Origin: an uncultured Streptococcus sp.
GTDB taxonomy: Bacteria > Bacillota > Bacilli > Lactobacillales > Streptococcaceae
Length of the DNA stretch: 11,632 nt
Direction of reading: 5' to 3'
Assembly: GCA_934196125.1 (NCBI GenBank)
Contig: CAKPVT010000044.1
Span: 1 to 11,632 of the forward strand
The notes under the pieces are model-generated. The model worked only from the letters and a program-made list of their open reading frames with translations, ran no database searches and was not told the origin of the DNA. Both the position numbers and the translations under genes were made by a program. Below, piece after piece: positions 6,741-11,632 of this stretch (positions are counted from its first letter, which is position 1; each line of letters begins with the position of its first letter).

Positions 6741-6755
6741 TTAGAACAGTTCTAA
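6741..6755. promoter_or_regulatory. Perfect 7-1-7 palindrome, regulator unknown
   Basis: TTAGAAC-A-GTTCTAA is fully symmetric and lies 34 bases (centre to centre) downstream of the PerR/Fur-like site. Its half GTTCTAA resembles the right half of that site (ATTCTAA), and the 7-1-7 geometry is the same. It is not a clear match to the SloR/MtsR, AdcR or CopY sites I know. Confidence 0.5.
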
Positions 6756-6812
6756 TTAATTGAATAATTAAAGAAAAAATTAATTTTTATAGAAAAATTT
6801 GCCTTATTTTTA

Positions 6813-6821
6813 TGATATAAT
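6813..6821 (+). promoter_or_regulatory. Candidate proximal promoter P2 of the feo operon
   Basis: The extended -10 element TGATATAAT has no good -35 at normal spacing, so it would depend on the TG dinucleotide. Transcription would start near 6828, leaving about 50 bases of leader to feoA. Confidence 0.5.
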
Positions 6822-6876
6822 GAATCGGGCGGAAGGTCAAATGTTTTATCAAAAAATTACGAGGAGGTCAAGAATT

Positions 6877-7353
6877 TTGATTTTGCAAAATGCTAAAATT
6901 GATATTCCCTACGCAGTCGTTGGCATTGATTTACCTGATGAAAGTGTTCGACATTTATCAAACTTAGGGTTAAAAGTTGGTGCTTCGTTAAAAGTTGTTT
7001 CAAAAACACCAACGAGTGCAATTGTCATGCTTAAATCAAGCCGTTTGGCATTTGATCAGTCAATTTTAAATCATGTTGACGTTACTGAAGAAGAAGGAAA
7101 ACTTGAAACTTTGCCCCTTTCAGAGTTGAAAGTTGGAGAATTTGCTTATGTAGATGGCATTTATGCCATTAATGAGGCAAAGCGTCGGCTTATGGATATG
7201 GGATTAACACGCCATACCAAAGTTTACCTTCGTAAAGTAGCGCCATTAGGAGACCCTATCGAAATTAGTTTACGTGGTTACGAGTTAACCTTACGCAAAT
7301 CAGAAGCGCAGATGATTAGTGTTGTGAAAGTAGATAGTGAGGAGAAAAAATGA
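6877..7353 (+). CDS. feoA: FeoA-family protein with two FeoA domains
   Basis: Small cytosolic partner of the FeoB ferrous-iron transporter. The 158-residue product is twice the usual FeoA length and reads as two SH3-like FeoA domains. The first (about 8-70) has the core VRHLSNLGLKVGASLKVV. The second (about 80-152) has AKRRLMDMGL and the conserved GDPIEISLRGYELTLRKSEA. I place the start at TTG 6877 because GAGGAGG (6861-6867) lies nine bases upstream and the family N-terminus follows (MILQNAKIDIPY). An in-frame ATG at 6841 with GGAAGG four bases away would add 12 residues, but would translate the strong ribosome site as non-family sequence. The stop overlaps the feoB start (ATGA), so the two are translationally coupled. 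Iron-responsive control is suggested by the repeats upstream. Confidence 0.9.
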   Translation: MILQNAKIDIPYAVVGIDLPDESVRHLSNLGLKVGASLKVVSKTPTSAIVMLKSSRLAFDQSILNHVDVTEEEGKLETLPLSELKVGEFAYVDGIYAINEAKRRLMDMGLTRHTKVYLRKVAPLGDPIEISLRGYELTLRKSEAQMISVVKVDSEEKK

Positions 7354-9488
7354 CAGAGATAGCCTTAATTGGGAATCCGAATAGCGGAAAAACAAGTCTC
7401 TTTAATTTATTGACAGGAACAAGTCAACGTGTTGGTAACTGGCCTGGTGTTACTGTTGAACGAAAAAGTGGTGCCGTTAAAAAACACAGTGATTGGAAGG
7501 TGCAAGACTTACCAGGGATTTACTCAATGTCACCTTATACGCCAGAGGAAAAAGTGGCGCGTGACTATTTGTTGAGTAATCATGTGGACAGTATTCTTAA
7601 TGTTGTTGATGCGACAAACTTGGAACGTAATCTTTATTTGACAACGCAGTTGATTGAAACAGGGATTCCTGTGACTGTTGCGCTTAACATGAGCGATGCC
7701 CTCAAAAGTCAAGGAAAAACGATTAATATCGATAAACTTTCTTATCAACTTGGAGTTCCAGTCGTTTCTACTAGTGCTGTTAAAAATGTCAGCGTTGAGA
7801 AAGCTGTTAAAAAAGCAGCTCATACTACTAAAGAAACCGTTGATATCATTCAATATCCTACTTATAGTGATAAATTTGAAGCGGCAATTAAACAAATTAT
7901 TGATATTTTAGGTGATATTGTTCCAGAACGTTCTGCACGTTTTCATGCTATTAAACTTTTTGAACGTGATGCTTTGGTTCAAAATGAAGTAGAATTGTCA
8001 GAATTTCAAAAAGGTGAAATCAATGAAGTGATTAAAATCACCGAAGAAATTTTCACAGAGGATTCTGAATCTATCGTTATCAATGAACGTTATGAATTTA
8101 TCGAACGTGTGGCTAAAATGGCACAGAACCAAGATAGCAATTTTAAAATGACGATTTCAGATAAAATCGACCGTGTCGTGACAAACCGTATTTTGGCATT
8201 GCCGATTTTTGCGGTAGTCATGTTCTTGGTTTATTACCTATCTATTCAAACGGTCGGAACAATGTGGACAGACTGGGTGAATGATGTTCTCTTTGGTGAT
8301 TTAGTGCCAAATTGGGTACAAATTGGTCTAGATTACTTGCATGTATCTGGTTGGTTAGAGTCATTGATTATTGACGGAATCGTTGCAGGGGTTGGTACGG
8401 TTCTTGGGTTCTTACCACAAATCTTTGTTCTATTTATCTGTTTGGGTATTTTAGAAGATATTGGTTACATGAGCCGTATTGCTTTTGTCATGGACCGTGT
8501 GTTCCGACGCTTCGGGTTGTCAGGAAAATCTTTCATTCCGATGTTGATTGCGACAGGGTGTGGTGTGCCTGCGATTATGGCAAGTCGTACCATTGCAAAC
8601 GAACGTGACCGTCGTATTACCATTATGACAGCAACGTTCATGCCATGTTCGGCTAAATTGGAAATTATCGCTTTGATTGCGGGAGCATTTTTCCCAGATA
8701 ATCCATTTGTTGCGCCATCTACATATTTCATCGGTTTCTTGACAATTATTTTATCAGGGATTGCGCTTAAGAAAACAAGTTTCCTTGGAAGCTATGTTAG
8801 TCCATTTATCATGGAATTGCCAGCTTATCATATGCCAAAAGTGTGCTCAGTATTACGTTATGCCTTTGGTAAAGCCATGAGCTTTGTAAAACGTGCTGGT
8901 ACCATCATTTTCAGTTTGACGGTTATTATCTGGTTTATGTCATCTTATGATTTTGCTTTCCAAGTTGTTGATACGGAGTATTCAATCCTTGCTGCTCTTG
9001 GTAGAGCAAGTGCTTGGATTTTCCAACCACTTGGGTTTGGTGACTGGAAAGCTACTGTTGCAGCTGCGACAGGGCTTGCAGCCAAAGAAGCCGTTGTTGG
9101 AACATTCGGTATCTTGTATAATGACAACACGACTAGTGGTTTGTATCATGCTTTGCAATTGGATTACACATCATTAGCAGCTTATTCATTCTTGACATTT
9201 AACCTGCTCTGTGCGCCATGTTTTGCCGCAATGGGTGCTATCAAACGTGAAATGGGAGATGCGAAGTGGACAATTGGTGCAATTGGCTTCCAAACAGGCC
9301 TTGCTTATGTGGTTAGTTTGATTATCTATCAACTTGGACTTGTTGTTTTCTATGGCAAAGGCATCACATTCTGGACGATTGTAGCTGTTATCTTGTTGAT
9401 TGCTATTATTTACTTTATCGTTAGAAAACCAAGACAAGTTAAAGAAAAAGTGATTACTTTGGATAATCTAGAAATGGCTGGAGAATAA
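7350..9488 (+). CDS. feoB: Ferrous iron transport protein B (FeoB)
   Basis: Membrane GTPase that imports Fe(II). The 712-residue product has an N-terminal G domain: G1 GNPNSGKT (8-15), G2 Thr in GVTVER (T35), G3 DLPG (53-56), G4 NMSD (113-116) and G5 near STSA (140-143). A helical spacer follows (about 170-265), then a multi-pass membrane domain from about 280. The domain carries the two Gate motifs, with ATGCGVPAIMASRTI (401-415) and the second Cys cluster LLCAPCFAAMGAI (619-631), plus MPCSAKLEI (431-439). The tail is short and charged, with no Cys-rich extension; the separate peptide gene downstream may fill that role. GGAG (7341-7344) lies five bases before the ATG. All key motifs are intact, so it is expected to function. 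Confidence 0.97.
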   Translation: MTEIALIGNPNSGKTSLFNLLTGTSQRVGNWPGVTVERKSGAVKKHSDWKVQDLPGIYSMSPYTPEEKVARDYLLSNHVDSILNVVDATNLERNLYLTTQLIETGIPVTVALNMSDALKSQGKTINIDKLSYQLGVPVVSTSAVKNVSVEKAVKKAAHTTKETVDIIQYPTYSDKFEAAIKQIIDILGDIVPERSARFHAIKLFERDALVQNEVELSEFQKGEINEVIKITEEIFTEDSESIVINERYEFIERVAKMAQNQDSNFKMTISDKIDRVVTNRILALPIFAVVMFLVYYLSIQTVGTMWTDWVNDVLFGDLVPNWVQIGLDYLHVSGWLESLIIDGIVAGVGTVLGFLPQIFVLFICLGILEDIGYMSRIAFVMDRVFRRFGLSGKSFIPMLIATGCGVPAIMASRTIANERDRRITIMTATFMPCSAKLEIIALIAGAFFPDNPFVAPSTYFIGFLTIILSGIALKKTSFLGSYVSPFIMELPAYHMPKVCSVLRYAFGKAMSFVKRAGTIIFSLTVIIWFMSSYDFAFQVVDTEYSILAALGRASAWIFQPLGFGDWKATVAAATGLAAKEAVVGTFGILYNDNTTSGLYHALQLDYTSLAAYSFLTFNLLCAPCFAAMGAIKREMGDAKWTIGAIGFQTGLAYVVSLIIYQLGLVVFYGKGITFWTIVAVILLIAIIYFIVRKPRQVKEKVITLDNLEMAGE

Positions 9489-9492
9489 CGCT

Positions 9493-9633
9493 ATGGCAAC
9501 GATTATTATTGCTGCAATTATTGCATTTGCGGTGTTTAGGGGCTTTCGTAGTTTCATCAAAGGAAAAGGTTCTTGTGGTGATTGTGATTGTAACTGCCCA
9601 GTCAAAGATGAAATGCATAAAACAGTAAAGTAA
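9493..9633 (+). CDS. FeoB-associated Cys-rich membrane protein
   Basis: A 46-residue peptide gene. One N-terminal hydrophobic helix (about 3-15, MATIIIAAIIAFAVF) is followed by a basic patch (RGFRSFIKGKG) and the cluster CGDCDCNC (28-35), four cysteines in C-x2-C-x-C-x-C spacing, then a short charged tail. This is the layout of the FeoB-associated Cys-rich membrane family often found at the end of Firmicutes feo operons. The role is not settled; a metal-binding or accessory function with FeoB, comparable to FeoC, is inferred. GGAG at 9480-9483, inside the last codons of feoB, lies nine bases before the ATG. The gene begins four bases after the feoB stop and is followed by a terminator, so it is the last gene of the operon. 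Confidence 0.9.
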   Translation: MATIIIAAIIAFAVFRGFRSFIKGKGSCGDCDCNCPVKDEMHKTVK

Positions 9634-9644
9634 ACTAACAAGAG

Positions 9645-9674
9645 AAAACTTGCTCATTTTGGGCAAGCTTTTTT
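9645..9674 (+). terminator. Rho-independent terminator of the feo operon
   Basis: A 7-bp stem CTTGCTC (9649-9655) against GGGCAAG (9661-9667) with a five-base loop. It is flanked by As on the left and followed by C and six Ts on the right. Confidence 0.88.
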
Positions 9675-9729
9675 GTAGGTATAAAAGACAGTATCAATAA
9701 TATTTTAAAGAATTTTCTGAAAAATAGAA

Positions 9730-9753
9730 TATAATGCTGTTTTCTGGTATAAT
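9730..9753 (+). promoter_or_regulatory. Promoter region of the folD operon
   Basis: Two perfect TATAAT hexamers, at 9730-9735 and 9748-9753. The second is preceded by TG-G, an extended -10, and is the better candidate, with a start near 9760. Neither has a strong -35 at normal spacing. Confidence 0.6.
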
Positions 9754-9780
9754 GGAAGAAATACAATTTGGGAGAATGAT

Positions 9781-10635
9781 ATGGCAACAATTATAGATGG
9801 AAAAGCTTTAGCCGTCAAAAAACAGACTGAATTAGTTGAAAAAGTTGAAAAATTAAAAGCTGAGATGGGCGTTATGCCTGGTTTGGTCGTTATTCTTGTT
9901 GGTGATGACCCAGCTAGTCAAGTTTATGTCCGCAATAAAGAACGTTCTGCTAAGAAAGTAGGATTTTTAAGTGAAACTGTTCGCCTTTCAGAATCAATCA
10001 GTGAAGAAGAATTGATTCAAGTGATTGAACAATATAACGAAGATGACCGTTTCCATGGTATTTTGGTGCAATTGCCACTTCCTGCACACATTAATGATAA
10101 GCGTGTGATTCTAGCAATTGACCCTAAAAAAGACGTAGATGGTTTCCACCCAATCAACACAGGACACCTTTGGAATGGACGTCCTATCATGGTACCGTGT
10201 ACGCCAGCTGGCATTATGGAATTGCTTCGTGAGTATGACATTGATTTAGAAGGTAAAACAGCTGTCATCATTGGTCGTTCAAATATCGTCGGAAAACCAA
10301 TGGCGCAGCTATTATTGGACAAAAATGCAACGGTTACCTTGGCGCATTCTCGTACACGTCATTTGGCGCACGTGACAAAACAAGCTGATGTTTTAATCGT
10401 GGCAATCGGTCAAGGACATTTTGTAACCAAAGAATTTGTGAAAGAAGGGGCAGTGGTTATTGATGTCGGTATGAACCGTGATGACAATGGTAAGCTCATT
10501 GGAGATGTTAAATTTGACGAAGTTGAACCACTCGCAAGTTTTATCACACCAGTACCTGGTGGCGTTGGTCCAATGACCATTACAATGCTTATGGAACAAA
10601 CATATCAATCTGCCCTTAGAAGTGTGAAAGCATGA
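9781..10635 (+). CDS. folD: Methylenetetrahydrofolate dehydrogenase/cyclohydrolase FolD
   Basis: Bifunctional cytosolic enzyme of one-carbon metabolism. It oxidises 5,10-methylene-THF to 5,10-methenyl-THF with NADP+ and hydrolyses that to 10-formyl-THF, feeding purine synthesis and formyl-Met. The 284 residues match the family length. Visible features are YVRNK with the catalytic Lys (K53), VQLPLP (96-101), DVDGFHP (118-124), PCTPAGI (139-145), the Rossmann-type signature GRSNIVGKP (165-173) and PGGVGPMT (259-266). GGGAG (9770-9774) lies six bases before the ATG. Its TGA overlaps the ATG of the next gene by four bases (ATGA), so the two are coupled. No folate riboswitch is recognisable in the short leader. 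It appears intact and typical. Confidence 0.97.
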   Translation: MATIIDGKALAVKKQTELVEKVEKLKAEMGVMPGLVVILVGDDPASQVYVRNKERSAKKVGFLSETVRLSESISEEELIQVIEQYNEDDRFHGILVQLPLPAHINDKRVILAIDPKKDVDGFHPINTGHLWNGRPIMVPCTPAGIMELLREYDIDLEGKTAVIIGRSNIVGKPMAQLLLDKNATVTLAHSRTRHLAHVTKQADVLIVAIGQGHFVTKEFVKEGAVVIDVGMNRDDNGKLIGDVKFDEVEPLASFITPVPGGVGPMTITMLMEQTYQSALRSVKA

Positions 10636-11468
10636 TTATTGATGAATTATTGGCACATCAAGTGGTTACAAAGCGTCAGCCACATTCTCACAAAGGAACA
10701 TACGGTCGTGTTCTTTTAATTGGTGGATTTTACCCTTATGGTGGAGCGATTATCATGAGCGCCTTAGCCACGGTTAAAAGCGGTGCTGGATTAGTGACTG
10801 TGGCGACTGAGCGTGACAATATCGCAGCTCTTCATAGCCATCTTCCAGAAGCTATGGCTTTTGATTGTGATGATAAGGAGCTATTTTATGAAAATTTGAC
10901 CAAGGCTAATGTGGTTTTGATTGGTCCTGGTTTAGGGGAAAATAGCAAGGCAGAAGCCGTGTTTCAAATGGTTTTGGAGCATATTTCTGAACACCAGATT
11001 TTGATTATTGACGGCTCCGCTTTGAATTTATTGGTAAAAGCTAAGCCAATTACAGTCAAAACGAATCATCTCATATTGACACCGCATCAAAAAGAATGGG
11101 AAAGATTATCAGGAATTGCTATTTCGAACCAAACAATCGAAAACACCAAAGTAGCCCTGCAAGAATTTCCAGAAAAGACCGTCTTAGTGGCTAAAAGTCA
11201 TCAGACTAAAATCATTCAAGGAAATCAAGTCGGCGAGCTAACTGTTGGCGGTCCTTACCAAGCGACAGGTGGTATGGGAGATACGCTCTGTGGCATGATT
11301 GCAGGCTTTATTGCCCAGTTTAAAGATAATCTCTTTAACAGTGTTGCCACAGCAACGTACTTACATTCCTACATCGCTGATCAACTTAGCGACCAAGCCT
11401 ATGTTGTTTTACCAACGACAATTAGCGCAGAACTCCCCCGTGTCATGAAGGAACTCTCGGAGAGATAA
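10632..11468 (+). CDS. nnrD: ADP/ATP-dependent NAD(P)H-hydrate dehydratase (NnrD/CARKD type)
   Basis: Repair enzyme that dehydrates the damaged cofactors NADHX and NADPHX back to NADH and NADPH, at the expense of ADP or ATP. The 278 residues form a ribokinase-fold domain: KGTYGRVLLIGG (21-32), GAGLVTVAT (51-59), GPGLG (98-102), DGSALN (127-132), LTPHQKEW (149-156) and the anion-hole/catalytic GGMGDTLCG (213-221, D217). The usual DADALN is changed to DGSALN, a modest departure. The epimerase (YjeF_N) domain fused to it in Escherichia coli is absent, so epimerisation would need a separate protein. The ATG lies inside the folD stop (ATGA) and has only a weak ribosome site, so expression probably depends on coupling to folD. 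It is the last gene before the hairpin cluster. Confidence 0.92.
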   Translation: MIIDELLAHQVVTKRQPHSHKGTYGRVLLIGGFYPYGGAIIMSALATVKSGAGLVTVATERDNIAALHSHLPEAMAFDCDDKELFYENLTKANVVLIGPGLGENSKAEAVFQMVLEHISEHQILIIDGSALNLLVKAKPITVKTNHLILTPHQKEWERLSGIAISNQTIENTKVALQEFPEKTVLVAKSHQTKIIQGNQVGELTVGGPYQATGGMGDTLCGMIAGFIAQFKDNLFNSVATATYLHSYIADQLSDQAYVVLPTTISAELPRVMKELSER

Positions 11469-11479
11469 ATCGCTAAAAC

Positions 11480-11632
11480 ACAATATTAACATTGTCTTCA
11501 GTCTGGAGGCTGGGCAAAAACTAGCTTCAGAACACAAAAAAACGAGTATTTCCGCAGTTGGAGCTACTCGTTTTCCTATGTCATGGTTTATATCATAAAA
11601 AAACAACTAGAAAGCCATGACGATGCTCTCTT
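11480..11632. repeat. Hairpin cluster, probable repeated intergenic element
   Basis: No gene is supported here. Four inverted repeats are stacked. They are ACAAT/ATTGT (11480-11495), a GAGGCTGG stem with two G-U pairs (11506-11513 against 11521-11528, loop rich in A), AAAACGAGTA/TACTCGTTTT (11539-11574) and GTCATGG/CCATGAC (11580-11586 against 11615-11621). The GAGGCTGGGCAAAAA core resembles hairpin elements I recall from many streptococcal intergenic regions; this is from memory. The region runs off the window edge. Confidence 0.5.
11531..11574 (-). terminator. Strong hairpin terminator, best oriented to the minus strand
   Basis: A 10-bp stem AAAACGAGTA (11539-11548) against TACTCGTTTT (11565-11574) with a smaller TCC/GGA pairing inside (11551-11553, 11560-11562). 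On the minus strand the stem runs into TTTTTTTGTG, a strong U tract. On the plus strand only TTTTCC follows. It could end the folD operon weakly and a convergent minus-strand gene beyond the edge strongly. Confidence 0.65.

Larger units (their letters stand above)
6558..6876 (+). promoter_or_regulatory. AT-rich control region of the feo operon
   Basis: About 320 bases without a convincing gene. From left to right I see: the palindrome TGGAATTCCA (6617-6626); the inverted repeat TTAAG-CACA-CTTAA (6631-6644); promoter P1 (6681-6708) with a CcpA-like half-site TGAAAGCG (6693-6700) in its spacer; a PerR/Fur-like repeat (6707-6721); a perfect 15-base palindrome (6741-6755); the inverted repeat TTAATT/AATTAA (6756-6771); the palindrome AAAAATTAATTTTT (6775-6788); and promoter P2 (6813-6821). 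Several of the AT-rich repeats may be chance. Confidence 0.6.

Noticed and set aside
9634..9780. Folate riboswitch upstream of folD
   Set aside because: The leader after the extended -10 box is only about 20 bases, too short for an aptamer.
11409..11606. Minus-strand 65-codon frame at the right end
   Set aside because: It reads through the terminator hairpins and into the end of the dehydratase gene; likely a spurious translation of the repeat element.
1..11632. CRISPR arrays, insertion sequences, phage genes, tRNA or rRNA genes
   Set aside because: No repeat-spacer pattern, transposase or integrase frame, or tRNA cloverleaf was recognisable by eye on either strand.

Overview
The window is low-GC Firmicutes DNA and reads as a Streptococcus chromosome segment. 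ClpE with a CtsR operator, a FeoA-FeoB-cysteine-rich peptide operon, and FolD overlapping an ADP/ATP-dependent NAD(P)H-hydrate dehydratase all look streptococcal. The protein texture suggests the S. bovis/S. equinus complex (gallolyticus, infantarius, lutetiensis) or a close relative. That species-level guess is inference; the genus is fairly safe.

Left part, minus strand (1-3361). A hairpin terminator (11-57) ends clpE (116-2404), a Hsp100 unfoldase gene with its own promoter and a textbook CtsR site. Upstream lies a separate minus-strand pair: a 65-aa XRE-type repressor (3099-3296) followed almost at once by a four-helix DUF3278-type membrane protein (2545-3096). The start of the membrane-protein gene looks frameshifted at a short homopolymer. 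The best Shine-Dalgarno/ATG is one base out of frame with the rest of the gene.

Middle, plus strand (3421-6557). A recognisable promoter reads into an ornithine carbamoyltransferase gene (3486-4466) broken by two frameshifts and one nonsense codon, so it is a pseudogene. Next come a small YkuJ/DUF1797-family gene (4601-4831) and a terminator. A two-gene polar amino acid ABC transporter follows (permease 5087-5773, ATPase 5773-6507, one-base overlap). It has no substrate-binding protein beside it and ends at its own terminator.

Right part, plus strand (6558-11632). An AT-rich regulatory region carries two candidate promoters and two 7-1-7 inverted repeats, one PerR/Fur-like and one a perfect palindrome of unknown ownership. 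It leads into feoA (tandem domains, probable TTG start), feoB and a 46-aa Cys-rich membrane peptide: a ferrous-iron import operon closed by a terminator. Then folD overlaps the NAD(P)H-hydrate dehydratase gene by four bases, joining one-carbon metabolism to nucleotide repair in one transcript. The last 160 bases hold no gene but a cluster of hairpins that looks like a repeated intergenic element. Its strongest terminator geometry is on the minus strand, hinting at a convergent gene beyond the right edge.

Most of the window is ordinary housekeeping and transport. I see no CRISPR, IS, phage, tRNA or rRNA. The parts most worth a second look are the decayed carbamoyltransferase with intact control signals, the iron-operon control region, the XRE/DUF3278 pair with its frame-disrupted start, and the terminal hairpin cluster.
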